Below are positions 8,910-18,351 of a DNA stretch of 64,000 nucleotides, piece by piece (the first letter of the stretch is position 1; each line of letters begins with the position of its first letter). Source of the stretch: Planctomycetales bacterium 10988 (GTDB lineage Bacteria; Planctomycetota; Planctomycetia; Pirellulales; Pb10988); the NCBI GenBank assembly GCA_009664345.1, contig CP043547.1, forward strand, positions 4,182,709-4,246,708. The letters are read 5' to 3'. The notes under the pieces were generated by a model. That model saw nothing but the letters and a program-made list of their open reading frames with translations, made no database searches and was not told the origin of the DNA. The position numbers and the translations under genes are program-made.

Positions 8910-11900
8910 GTGTTAAGACGTTGTCCCCATTGTAATGCCACTTTGTCCGACTCCGAGCGTGCTCGGGGGAATTGCCAAAGCTGCGGCAAATTGTTTGGTC
9001 CAGCCAACACGAAGACCGTGTCGGCCCGGGGGACACTCAGGCCACCTGGTTCCGCGACGCATGTTCCGTCCAACGGCCGTACGGAAGCCAATCTGCAAAA
9101 TAAAAAGACGCGACCGAACAATAAAAAGACGCAACTGAATCCCAACACGAAGAAGCCCCCTTCTCGCCAAGGGACCATGGCTTCGCTCCCTGCACTTCCT
9201 TCGCTGGGCGATCTTTCGGAAACTCCTCCCGAGGGAACTCCGACTCCGCAAAAGAAAGATACCGTGAAGGACCTCCCTGCGGTTGAGCAACAGGGAGCCT
9301 CTTCCGATCAAGCGCCCACTTCGCCTCCGGCGGAGAGTCCTGCTTCCGATCGAAAGGACCAAGCAAGGCGTCGCAACAAGAAGAGTACCATTCCGGAACT
9401 TCAGGCGATTGCCGAAAATGATACCAAATCTCACGATCCCCCTGCGGCAAAGCCCGCGGAGCCTACTCCTACGGAACAAAAGCCCGCAGCTCAACGACGT
9501 AATAAAAAGAGCACCTTGCCTCTGACCGCGATTCCCGAACAAAAAGAGCCGGAAAAAGAGAAACGCGGCCCAGGCAATCTGCCGGTCCGTTCGCTGCAAA
9601 ATCGTGATCGGGACCGTTCTCAAGACGATTCGAAAAAGCCGGGCACGATCTTCGAAGACCCAAGAGGCAAACAAGGCGAGAAAAAACTCAGCCGCCGCAC
9701 GACGATTGACGGAGATGATAGCAAGACCGTCGTTCCTAAAGAGCCTCATCCGCCGGAAGCCAAGGAACCACCGAAGCCGGATCAGCCGCCGAAAAAAGAA
9801 AACAACTCGCGGACGATCATCAGCCAAACCCACTCTGGCAGCCCTGCTCAGAATAAATCGAAGGACATTCCCACCGATCCGGATGAGATCCGCCGCTCGG
9901 TAGCGATGAATTGGGCCGAGGCACTGGGCGAAGGGGAATTGGTCGATAAAGAAGATCGCCCCAAGACTTCGACCATCACCCAAAAAGCCAAAAAGACGAT
10001 GATCTCGCGGTCGTCCGTCATCGTCAAACCGCGTCGAATTGCCGACCCTCAAAAGTCCGCGGATGCCCCGGATTATGAAATCCAGGAAGTCCTCGGCGAA
10101 GGCGGCATGGGGATTGTCTATCTCGCCCGACAAACGGCCATCGACCGGACGATTGCCATCAAGATGCTCAAGCCGGGCATGGCCGATGATCCGGGCCTGC
10201 GGCTGAAGTTCTTGACGGAAGCGGCTGTCACCGGGGATTTGGACCATCCCAATATCGTGCCGATTCACGATTTGGGCGAAAGCGAAAACGGCTCGATCTT
10301 CTATGCCATGAAGCGGGTCCGCGGGACTCCCTGGGATGAAGTCATCCAAGAGAAGTCGCTCGATGAAAACCTTGAAACGCTCCTCCGCGTCGGCGATGCC
10401 ATCGGTTTTGCCCATGCCCGTGGGGTGATTCACCGCGACTTGAAACCTGAGAACGTAATGCTCGGGAACTTCGGGGAAGTCCTTGTCATGGACTGGGGGC
10501 TCGCCCTAGGAGTGACCGCCGAAGGAAAGGCCGAAGAGGTCGAAAGCGCCGAGAGCATGTGCGGCTCACCGGCTTACATGGCCCCGGAAATGGCCACCGG
10601 ACCGATTCACAAAATCGGCACCGGCAGCGACATCTATCTTTTGGGAGCCATCCTTTACGAAGTCATCGGCGGGATTCCTCCGCACTACGGCGATACAACG
10701 CTCAACTGTCTGTTCGCCGCGGGGATGAATAAAATTGAGCCGATCGAGGCCAAAGGGGAACTCCTCGATATTGCCCTCAAGGCGATGGCCACCCAACCGG
10801 AGGAACGTTACGAATCCGTCAAGGATTTCCAGACAGCGATCCGCGATTATCAATCGCACTCCGAAAGTATCCTGCTGGCCGACAAGGCCCAAACTTCCTT
10901 GGAATTGGCTCAGCACACCGATTCTTATGATGACTTCGCCAAGGCCATGTTCGGCTTCAGCGAAGCGGCGAGCCTCTGGAGTGGAAACGAAGACGCCATC
11001 CAAGGGGAACTCGTCGCCCGGCAACGCTACGCCGAAGCGGCCTTTCGCAAGCATGACTTGGACTTGGCCGAATCGCTGTTGCTTCCCGAAGAACCCCTGC
11101 ATCAAACGCTCTTGGCGGAAGTGGTCAAGGAGCGAAAAGAACGCATCGCCCGACAGCGGACACTCCGCTATACCGCTCACCTGATCCGGGCCATGGCGGT
11201 GCTGCTGTTAATCGTCATGGTAGGAGCCTTCCTCTGGGTTCGTTCGGAACGGGATAGCGCTCTGGATGCCAAACGTGAGGCGGATATCTCCCGCGGGGTA
11301 GCCGAGGAACAGCGGCAAAAAGCCCTGGCCCAAAAGAGTATTGCTGACGAACAACGTGCAAAAGCCCTCGAAGAACAGAAGAAAGCCGAGCAAGAAAAAC
11401 AGAACGCTGAGGAACAAAAAGAAATCGCAGAAGAGCAAAAGCTCTTGGCAGAAAAACAAAAACTCCTGGCCGATGAAAAGACCGAGGAAGCCGAAGAGTC
11501 CGCCCAAGCGGCCCTGGACGCCCAACAGCAGGCGATTCTCGCCCAGCGATCCGCGGAATATGAAGCCTATGTCGCCAAGATCGGGCTGGCCGCGGCCAAT
11601 ATCAGCGACAATGGTTTCGGCCAAGCTTTCTTGCAGCTGGAATCCGCCAATCCCGATCTCCGCAATTGGGAATGGGGGCGGCTCCGCTATTTGACGAATC
11701 TCCACGAACGCGTTTACAGCGGCGAAGGACGTATCCAATCGCTCGGCGTTTCCCCTGACAATCAACGCTTCGTAACTGCTGAAGAAAGCGGCCATGCCCA
11801 TGTTTGGGATATGGCAAGCGGCGAAACCTTGCTCACACTGCCTCACTTCCCCGCCGGCGTTTCGGCGAACGTCCGCGCTGCCCTTTTCTCGCCCACGCAA

Positions 11901-14501
11901 GAGATCATCGCGACCGCTGGGGACGACAGCACAATCAAGCTTTGGAATTCCAACGACGGAACGTTGATCAAAACCCTCGAAGGACACGACAACGCCGTTC
12001 TCTGTCTTGCCTTTTCTCATGACGGCAAACGCCTGGTCTCCGGCGGGGCGGACTCGATCGCCATTTTGTGGGAGGTCGAAAGTGGCAAAGAGATTCGCAA
12101 ATTCGAAGGGCATACCAACTGGATTTGGTCCGTGCAGTTCTCGCCCGATGACGAACGCCTCGTCACCGCCAGCCAAGAAGGAACCGCCACCGTTTGGCCC
12201 GTCGAACAGCCAAAAGAAGACATTTACAAAGCCGCCTATTATTCCAACAAGTACCGATATATTTCTTTCGCTGAGCATAACGGGGCCGTTTACGCCGCCA
12301 GTTTCACTCCCGATGGCAAGCATATCATCACCGGGGGCTACGACAAAACCGCCCGGATTTGGGACTCTTCGTCTGGTGAAGAAGTCCGCGTCTTGCAAGG
12401 CCACTTCGGTCGAGTCACCTCGGTCGCGATCTCCCCGGATGGCACCGAAGTCGCTACCGGCAGCCGGGACAATACGACGAAGATTTGGAATTTCAAAACC
12501 GGAGCCAACCTCAAAACCTTGCGAGGCCATGCCTCCTCGGTCAATGTGGTCCGCTACCTCGATAGCGACGATCAACTACTCACGGGAAGTAACGACGCTA
12601 CCGCGAAGCTGTGGAAACTCGCCGACTATCACGAATACTACACCCTCAACGGGCATCAAAACGAAATCCTTTCGGCAACCTTCTCCCATCATGGCAGCTT
12701 TGTTGCCACCGGGAGTCTTGACCGATCCGCTCGGCTTTGGAATGCCCGCAATGGAGAGCTGATCCATTCGTTCCAAGAAGGCCACACCCAGGCAATTCTT
12801 GCGGTCAGCTATCATCCGAACGGGAAGCAAGCCCTCTCCGCCAGCGAAGGGGGCACGATCCGCATTTGGAATTTGGAGGAAAGTCGGCAAGTCCGAGTCA
12901 TCAAGGCCCACGATGCCGCCGTGGCTTCGGCCCTTTATTCCCCCGATGGAAAGTGGATCGCCTCCGCAGGCGACGATGAAAAGATCAAGGTTTGGGACGC
13001 GGCCACCGGCGAGCTGATCACCACCATCGACGAACACCGCGGCGGGATCAATGCCTTGGCGTTTTCGCCGGACAGCAAACTTCTTCTCTCTGGAGACAGC
13101 AACTCCAAGGCCCGCATCTGGCGTTGGCAAGACCGGCAAATGCTGCAAGAGTTCAGCCAGCATAGTAAACCGATCACAGCCTGTGCCTTTTCGCCGGATC
13201 AACGCTTTGCCCTCACCGCGAGCGAAGACCGCGTCGTCGGGATTTGGGAAGTCCAAACCGGCCGCGAAGTCGGAACCTTGGCCCATGATCGTCAAGTCAC
13301 GGCCTTGGCGGTTTCCCGCGACGGCAGCCAAGTCCTGACCGGCACCCAAGACGCGGAGGTTCACCTTTGGGACTTCCGACGCCGCGAAAAAATCCACACC
13401 ATGCAAGGACATGAAGGGCGGATTACCTCCGTCGACTTCTCTCCGCAAGGTACGCAGGCCCTCACCGCTGGCGGAAAAGATGCCAAGCTGTGGGACTTGA
13501 AAGCCGGGAAGCTAATCAAAACGCTTCAAAGTCCTAGTCTCGAAGGAACCTATCGCTATAGTTGTTGGTCCGCCCGCTTTGGCCCTGATGACACCACCTT
13601 GCTGACCGGCGGCGAACTCGATGTGATTCTGTGGGATGCCCACTCCGGCGACTGGATTTCGACGATGGCTCCGCAAGGGGCAGTCAGCGGGCTGGCCTTT
13701 ACGCCGGATGATCGCTTCCTCGTCACGGCCAGTTGGGACGGAACACTCAAAGTTTGGAACACCGACACCGGTTATCTGGAAACAAGCCTCAAATCCGGCC
13801 ACCTTGAATATATCAACTCCGTCGCCATCTCACCGCTGGGCAACTTGATGGTGACATCCGCGAATGACGGCACCGCGGTCATCTACCAATACCCAAGTGG
13901 AAAAATCCTGCGAAAGCTGGAAGGGCATCTCGGACGTATTAAAAGTGCGGTCTTCTCTCCCGATGGCCGCTGGGTTCTGACGACCTCCTCCGACCGAACC
14001 GCCAAGCTCTGGAATAGTGCCTCCGGGAAGTTGGTGGAAACGTTCACCGGACACGAAGGAGCCGTCCTCGCCGGGGTGTTCTCTTCGGATGTTCATTTCA
14101 TCCTGACCGGCAGCGAAGACGGAACCGCACGGCTTTGGCATATTGATTCCGCCCGAGAATTAATGGTTTATCGTGGACATACCGCCTCGGTGACTTCCGT
14201 CGCTTTTGCTCCGATGCAAGGCCGAGCGGCGGAATTTGATGTCTCCAAAAATGGCCGACAGCGGCGTTACTGGCTTTCCAGCTTGCGAGTTATCACCGGC
14301 AGCGAAGACCTGACCGCCAAAATTTGGGACTCTTCCACCGGGAAGGAAATTCTCACCCTCCGGGGGCATACCTTGGAAATCACTGCGGTTGGATTTTCTC
14401 CTAATGGCGACGAAGCCCTCACCGCCAGCCGCGACCAAACCGCCATTATCTGGCCTTCCCTCCGCTGGTCCGGGCAAGACATCCGGCTATCAAAGCAGTA
14501 A
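8910..14501 (+). CDS. Membrane Ser/Thr protein kinase with ~21 WD40 repeats
   Basis: 1863 residues, GTG start, with a TGAGG element about 11 nt upstream. Order of parts: N-terminal zinc ribbon (CPHC...CQSC); a long charged, Pro-rich linker with repeated RRNKKST motifs (~40-380); a Hanks-type kinase domain from Y389 with GEGGMG loop, IAIK lysine K418, HRDLKPEN at 508-515 and DWG at 528-530 in place of DFG; one TM helix (~758-778); a Glu/Gln/Lys-rich coiled coil (~785-875); then WD40 repeats to the C-terminus. I count 21 WD units, which would make three seven-bladed propellers. The catalytic residues are present, so an active kinase is expected: cytoplasmic N-terminus, propellers probably across the membrane. 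This architecture is common in planctomycetes; the ligand is unknown. The gene stands alone, and a repeat element begins 7 bp after its stop. Confidence 0.93.
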   Translation: MLRRCPHCNATLSDSERARGNCQSCGKLFGPANTKTVSARGTLRPPGSATHVPSNGRTEANLQNKKTRPNNKKTQLNPNTKKPPSRQGTMASLPALPSLGDLSETPPEGTPTPQKKDTVKDLPAVEQQGASSDQAPTSPPAESPASDRKDQARRRNKKSTIPELQAIAENDTKSHDPPAAKPAEPTPTEQKPAAQRRNKKSTLPLTAIPEQKEPEKEKRGPGNLPVRSLQNRDRDRSQDDSKKPGTIFEDPRGKQGEKKLSRRTTIDGDDSKTVVPKEPHPPEAKEPPKPDQPPKKENNSRTIISQTHSGSPAQNKSKDIPTDPDEIRRSVAMNWAEALGEGELVDKEDRPKTSTITQKAKKTMISRSSVIVKPRRIADPQKSADAPDYEIQEVLGEGGMGIVYLARQTAIDRTIAIKMLKPGMADDPGLRLKFLTEAAVTGDLDHPNIVPIHDLGESENGSIFYAMKRVRGTPWDEVIQEKSLDENLETLLRVGDAIGFAHARGVIHRDLKPENVMLGNFGEVLVMDWGLALGVTAEGKAEEVESAESMCGSPAYMAPEMATGPIHKIGTGSDIYLLGAILYEVIGGIPPHYGDTTLNCLFAAGMNKIEPIEAKGELLDIALKAMATQPEERYESVKDFQTAIRDYQSHSESILLADKAQTSLELAQHTDSYDDFAKAMFGFSEAASLWSGNEDAIQGELVARQRYAEAAFRKHDLDLAESLLLPEEPLHQTLLAEVVKERKERIARQRTLRYTAHLIRAMAVLLLIVMVGAFLWVRSERDSALDAKREADISRGVAEEQRQKALAQKSIADEQRAKALEEQKKAEQEKQNAEEQKEIAEEQKLLAEKQKLLADEKTEEAEESAQAALDAQQQAILAQRSAEYEAYVAKIGLAAANISDNGFGQAFLQLESANPDLRNWEWGRLRYLTNLHERVYSGEGRIQSLGVSPDNQRFVTAEESGHAHVWDMASGETLLTLPHFPAGVSANVRAALFSPTQEIIATAGDDSTIKLWNSNDGTLIKTLEGHDNAVLCLAFSHDGKRLVSGGADSIAILWEVESGKEIRKFEGHTNWIWSVQFSPDDERLVTASQEGTATVWPVEQPKEDIYKAAYYSNKYRYISFAEHNGAVYAASFTPDGKHIITGGYDKTARIWDSSSGEEVRVLQGHFGRVTSVAISPDGTEVATGSRDNTTKIWNFKTGANLKTLRGHASSVNVVRYLDSDDQLLTGSNDATAKLWKLADYHEYYTLNGHQNEILSATFSHHGSFVATGSLDRSARLWNARNGELIHSFQEGHTQAILAVSYHPNGKQALSASEGGTIRIWNLEESRQVRVIKAHDAAVASALYSPDGKWIASAGDDEKIKVWDAATGELITTIDEHRGGINALAFSPDSKLLLSGDSNSKARIWRWQDRQMLQEFSQHSKPITACAFSPDQRFALTASEDRVVGIWEVQTGREVGTLAHDRQVTALAVSRDGSQVLTGTQDAEVHLWDFRRREKIHTMQGHEGRITSVDFSPQGTQALTAGGKDAKLWDLKAGKLIKTLQSPSLEGTYRYSCWSARFGPDDTTLLTGGELDVILWDAHSGDWISTMAPQGAVSGLAFTPDDRFLVTASWDGTLKVWNTDTGYLETSLKSGHLEYINSVAISPLGNLMVTSANDGTAVIYQYPSGKILRKLEGHLGRIKSAVFSPDGRWVLTTSSDRTAKLWNSASGKLVETFTGHEGAVLAGVFSSDVHFILTGSEDGTARLWHIDSARELMVYRGHTASVTSVAFAPMQGRAAEFDVSKNGRQRRYWLSSLRVITGSEDLTAKIWDSSTGKEILTLRGHTLEITAVGFSPNGDEALTASRDQTAIIWPSLRWSGQDIRLSKQ

Positions 14502-14507
14502 CCGCGC

Positions 14508-14712
14508 GGAAGCCCGCGTTAGCGGGGTTTCACGAACACCAGGGTTACGAATCGTGTTCGGTTTTCAGTGTTCGGCACTGGGGGTGAATATCGAGAGCGG
14601 GTGAAAGTTGTTTTCATAGGGAAGACTTGTTCCTCGGTACTTGTATCGGGCACCAAAGGCAGCGTGACCCTGGAGTACCGAACATTGAAAACCGAACACG
14701 CTCCGTTACCCT
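14508..14712 (+). repeat. MITE-like intergenic repeat, copy A
   Basis: This 205-bp segment matches the reverse complement of 59989-60207 along its whole length. It opens with a small hairpin (CCCGC, GTTA loop, GCGGG, then GTTT; 14513-14530) just after the kinase-gene stop codon, which may act as a terminator. An inverted repeat of about 37 bp flanks the interior: 14539-14575 against 14678-14714. Its inner 23 bp has a single mismatch and contains TGTTCGG/CCGAACA heptamers. The ~100-bp interior has no open frame of note. Confidence 0.85.
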
Positions 14713-14758
14713 GGGTCCCCGCGTCGTCCCGCCAAGGCGGTCCAACCCCGCCCACAAT

Positions 14759-15547
14759 TCACCACTCCGGCTCCCGATCCTTTAAAAAGGCCTCAACGCC
14801 TTCCTTCGCGCTGTCGGTAGTACGAGCGGAGGCGGAAAGGGCAGCCCCGGCATTCATAAATGTGCTGAGATGTTCGCCGATGGTTTCATTGAGTAAACGC
14901 TTCGAAAGCATCAACGATTGTGGGGAAGCGGTCGCGATCCGACGTGCAAGTGCTTGGGTGGGCGGAAGGATCTCCTCATCGGTGAACACCTGATGAACCC
15001 AACCCATCGCATGGGCTCGCAAAGGGGAAATCGATTCGCCGGTGAGCATCAACCCACTGGCTACCGCCGCCCCTGCCCGGAAAGTCAACAGCGGCAAAAT
15101 CACTCCAGCGACCAATCCGCGATGGACTTCCGGCAGCCCGAACTGTGCTTTTTCCTGGGAAAGAATAAGGTCCGAAGCTAAAGCAAGGCCAAACCCCGCC
15201 CCCAGGCATGCCCCACGCACGCAGGCCAGAATCGGCTTCGGGAACTGCAACATCATTTCAAAAAGATGCTGCAACTGCTCGAAGTCACGTTGCCAAGTCA
15301 CATCGACGCCGGGCAGCGTGCTGCTGGCCTGCATCTCTTTCAAATCCACGCCAGCACAAAAAGAAGGGCCATTCCCACGGAGAATCACCACCCGGACGGA
15401 ATACTCTAAATGCAAATCATGCAGGGTTTGCGCAAGTTCAAACAATAGCGGGCGATTGATGGCATTGTGTTGCTCAGGTCGATTGAAGGAGATCGTCGCG
15501 ATGCCGTCTTCAATACGGAGTTGTAAATATCCAGCACCCGTTGCCAC
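14759..15547 (-). CDS. Enoyl-CoA hydratase/isomerase (crotonase) family protein
   Basis: 262 residues, the normal length for the family. The CoA-binding and oxyanion-hole segments are clear: CAGVDL (64-69) and GACLGAG (112-118). The Glu in LPEV (E140) matches the second catalytic glutamate of rat enoyl-CoA hydratase (E164), but the position of the first (E144, in GGGCELA) is Gly120 here. Loss of one glutamate is seen in isomerases and other crotonase members, so a hydratase role should not be assumed. It probably acts on an acyl-CoA thioester in the cytoplasm. It lies downstream of topA on the same strand with a 104-bp AT-rich gap, so co-transcription is uncertain. Substrate unknown. Confidence 0.88.
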   Translation of the reverse strand: MATGAGYLQLRIEDGIATISFNRPEQHNAINRPLLFELAQTLHDLHLEYSVRVVILRGNGPSFCAGVDLKEMQASSTLPGVDVTWQRDFEQLQHLFEMMLQFPKPILACVRGACLGAGFGLALASDLILSQEKAQFGLPEVHRGLVAGVILPLLTFRAGAAVASGLMLTGESISPLRAHAMGWVHQVFTDEEILPPTQALARRIATASPQSLMLSKRLLNETIGEHLSTFMNAGAALSASARTTDSAKEGVEAFLKDREPEW

Positions 15548-15581
15548 TACTCTCCCCTTTATTTATTGTATTGAGCATTAA

Positions 15582-15656
15582 AATAGTTGATCAATCATTT
15601 TATTTACAAAACGATAATATTTTTTATTTATTTAAAATTTAAAAGAATCAACTATT
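15582..15656. other. AT-rich spacer with 10-bp inverted repeat at topA 3' end
   Basis: AATAGTTGAT (15582-15591) and ATCAACTATT (15647-15656) form a perfect 10-bp inverted repeat around a very AT-rich 55-bp core. The right arm overlaps the topA stop codon. It could fold in the topA transcript 3' end, but it is not a classic intrinsic terminator. Confidence 0.4.
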
Positions 15657-18351
15657 CCTCTTCCGGCTTTTTCTTTTTCGTGGCTTTCTTCTTTTTGGTG
15701 GTCTTTTTCTTTGTAGACTTTTTCTTCGCGGTAGCAGCCTTTTTGGAAGTTTTCTTTTTGGAAGTTTTTTTCTTCTTTTTCTTTTTCGCCGGGGCCTTGG
15801 CGGCTCGTTCTTTTAATAATTCCAAGGCCTGGTCGCGGGTGACCTCTTCAATGGCGGTCCCTTTGGGGATCGAAGCGTTCGTTTCGCCATCGGAAACATA
15901 AGGACCGTAGCGGCCTTCTAAAAGTTCGATGGGGTTGCCGGTGACCGGCGATTCGTCAAAGGTCTTGATCGGTTCTTTTTTCTTCTTGAAACCGCCTTTG
16001 CCTTTTTTGGGCTGAGCCAACAGATCAACCGCTTCTTGCAAGGAAATATCAAGCGGGGAAAGGTCCGCCGGCAACGAACGGGTTTCGCCATCGCATTTAA
16101 TATAAGGACCAAACCGCCCATTGCTGGCAATGATCGGTTCGTTCGATTTGGGATGCAGACCCACTTCGCGAGGAAGCTTCAACAATCGCAAGGCCGTTTG
16201 GAGATCGATTTCCTTCGGCTCCATCCCTTTCAACAGGGAAGCGCGTTGTGGTTTATCACCATCGCCGCGTTGAATGTAAGACCCATAGCGGCCTTCTTTT
16301 AGATAAATCGGCTCGTTCGTATCCGGGCAAGTGCCGAGCGGTTCGTCTCCCAACGCCGCCCGATCGAGGAGTTCCAAAGCGGTTTCCAAAGTCAGCTCGT
16401 CAGGGCTGATCGATTCCGGCACGGTGGCTTTGCGTTCGCCATGTTCGAGATACGGCCCCCACTTCCCGACGCGGACGTAGACCTCTTCTTCATCTTCCCC
16501 TTGGCCGAGATTGATGCGGTTGATCAGCCGGGGATCGATCTCTTCGACCTTATTTTCTAGCTGTTTCTTCAAGCCAGGGTGATCGGTGCCGAAGTAGAAG
16601 GCGGAAAGATAATCGATCCATTCCGCTTCGCCACGGCTGATGGCATCCAGGTCATCTTCCATCCGGGCGGTAAACTGATAATCCACCAGCTCCGGCAGAT
16701 GACTTTCCATCAATTTAATCACCGCAAACGCCGTCCAGGTCGGAACGAGGGCATTCCCCCGCTTATCGACATACTGCCGACGGATGATCGTCTCAATGAT
16801 ATTGGCATAGGTACTTGGGCGACCGATGCCGAGTTGTTCGAGCGTTCGGGTCAACGTCGCTTCGGTAAACCGGGCCGGAGGTTGCGTATTGTGACCGCTG
16901 GGGTTTATCTCTTCGCAGGCCAATTTTTCTTGTTCCACGACCGAAGGCAGAAGCGATTCTTTATCGGCCAGCTCCGCTTCGGGATCGTCGGTCCCTTCCA
17001 CATAGGCTCGAAAATAACCAGGGAAGTCGATCGTTTTCCCTGCCGCTCGGAAGACGGCTTTGTCTCCTTCCAGCAAGACCGTGATGCGGCGACCGCGGGC
17101 GTTTTCCATCTGGCTGGCAACAGTCCGCTTCCAAATCAAGTCGTAAAGCCGGTAAGCATCACCACTTAGTTCACCGCGAAGATCGTCAGGGCGTTCCATC
17201 TCACCAGCGGGGCGAATGGCCTCGTGAGCCTCTTGGGCATTTTTGACTTTGGTCGAATAAATACGGGCTTTTGCCGGGAGATAATCGCTTCCATAGGCGG
17301 AAGTGATCAAGCTGCGGGCCTTGGAAATCGCCTCTTCCGCCAGGTTGGTGGAGTCGGTCCGCATGTAAGTAATTCGCCCGTTTTCATAAAGGTTTTGGGC
17401 GACTTGCATCGTTTTTCTGGCGGTGAAATTCAGCTTCCGGTTGGCCTCTTGTTGCAAAGTACTCGTGGTAAACGGCGGGTAAGGTTTAGAAGTGTAGGGC
17501 TTGTCTTCCACCTTCGTGACTTCAAAATCCGCTTTTTGCAATCGCGCGGCCAAGTCGTTCGCTTCCTGCTCGGTCATTTGCAGGAGTTTAGCGTTTTTCA
17601 GCTTCCCGGTCTTTTCATCAAAGTCCTTGGAAGAAGGGATCTTACGATCATCGACCGAGACCAATTGTGCCGTAAAGTTCTCGCCGGACTCCTTGGCAAA
17701 TTTTCCCAACAAATCCCAATAGGAGGCGGAGACGAATTCCATCCGCTCACGTTCCCGACCGACAATCAAGCGAGTGGCGACACTCTGCACGCGACCGGCG
17801 GAAAGCCCCCCTTTGACCTTTTTCCACAACAGCGGCGAGACTTCATAGCCATAAAGCCGGTCCAGAATCCGCCGGGCTTCCTGAGCGCGAACGAGGTCAT
17901 TATCAATCTGTCGCGGAGACTGAAGTGCTTTATTGATCGCGGCTTGTGTAATTTCATGAAAGACGAGCCGCTCGACGGGGACCTTCGGCTTGAGGATCTC
18001 AAACAGATGCCAGCTAATCGCTTCCCCTTCACGGTCTTCATCGGTCGCGAGAAAGACACGATTGGCTTGTTTGAGAAGTCCCTTCAGTTTCTTAACCTGA
18101 TCTTTTTTCTCAGGCGGAATGATGTAAATCGGCTCGAAGTCTTTGTTGACATTGACTCCCAGCCGGGACCATTCCTCTCCTTTATATTGTTCGGGAATTT
18201 CTTTCGTACTACCCGGCAAATCGCGAATGTGCCCAATACTGGCTTCGATCAGGAAATTATTTCCGAGGAATTTCCCAATCGTTTTCGCCTTGGTTGGGGA
18301 TTCGACAATCACCAACGTTTTCGTATCCGTGTCTGCAACTTTCTTCGCCAT
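15652..18351 (-). CDS. topA: DNA topoisomerase I
   Basis: 899 residues. Type IA topoisomerase: relaxes negative supercoils by a 5'-phosphotyrosine intermediate. The Toprim domain is at the N-terminus (VES at 16-18, acidic triad in TDEDREGE at 103-110), and the catalytic tyrosine is Y329 in GRITYMRTDS. After the core come four topoisomerase C-terminal repeats with G[KR][WYF]G.Y motifs (for example GKWGPYLEHG, GRYGSYIQRG, GRFGPYIKC, GRYGPYVSDG). The protein ends in about 50 residues made mostly of Lys with Thr/Ser/Ala. Cys4 zinc fingers, as in E. coli TopA, are absent. Lys-rich tails in other bacterial TopA proteins help DNA binding; the same role here is inferred. The ATG at 18351 fits the conserved N-terminus. 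Confidence 0.97.
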   Translation of the reverse strand: MAKKVADTDTKTLVIVESPTKAKTIGKFLGNNFLIEASIGHIRDLPGSTKEIPEQYKGEEWSRLGVNVNKDFEPIYIIPPEKKDQVKKLKGLLKQANRVFLATDEDREGEAISWHLFEILKPKVPVERLVFHEITQAAINKALQSPRQIDNDLVRAQEARRILDRLYGYEVSPLLWKKVKGGLSAGRVQSVATRLIVGRERERMEFVSASYWDLLGKFAKESGENFTAQLVSVDDRKIPSSKDFDEKTGKLKNAKLLQMTEQEANDLAARLQKADFEVTKVEDKPYTSKPYPPFTTSTLQQEANRKLNFTARKTMQVAQNLYENGRITYMRTDSTNLAEEAISKARSLITSAYGSDYLPAKARIYSTKVKNAQEAHEAIRPAGEMERPDDLRGELSGDAYRLYDLIWKRTVASQMENARGRRITVLLEGDKAVFRAAGKTIDFPGYFRAYVEGTDDPEAELADKESLLPSVVEQEKLACEEINPSGHNTQPPARFTEATLTRTLEQLGIGRPSTYANIIETIIRRQYVDKRGNALVPTWTAFAVIKLMESHLPELVDYQFTARMEDDLDAISRGEAEWIDYLSAFYFGTDHPGLKKQLENKVEEIDPRLINRINLGQGEDEEEVYVRVGKWGPYLEHGERKATVPESISPDELTLETALELLDRAALGDEPLGTCPDTNEPIYLKEGRYGSYIQRGDGDKPQRASLLKGMEPKEIDLQTALRLLKLPREVGLHPKSNEPIIASNGRFGPYIKCDGETRSLPADLSPLDISLQEAVDLLAQPKKGKGGFKKKKEPIKTFDESPVTGNPIELLEGRYGPYVSDGETNASIPKGTAIEEVTRDQALELLKERAAKAPAKKKKKKKTSKKKTSKKAATAKKKSTKKKTTKKKKATKKKKPEEE

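Noticed and set aside
8913-10433. 506-codon minus-strand frame opposite the WD40 kinase
   Set aside because: Arg/Phe/Leu-rich without motifs; the plus strand encodes a complete kinase domain over the same bases.
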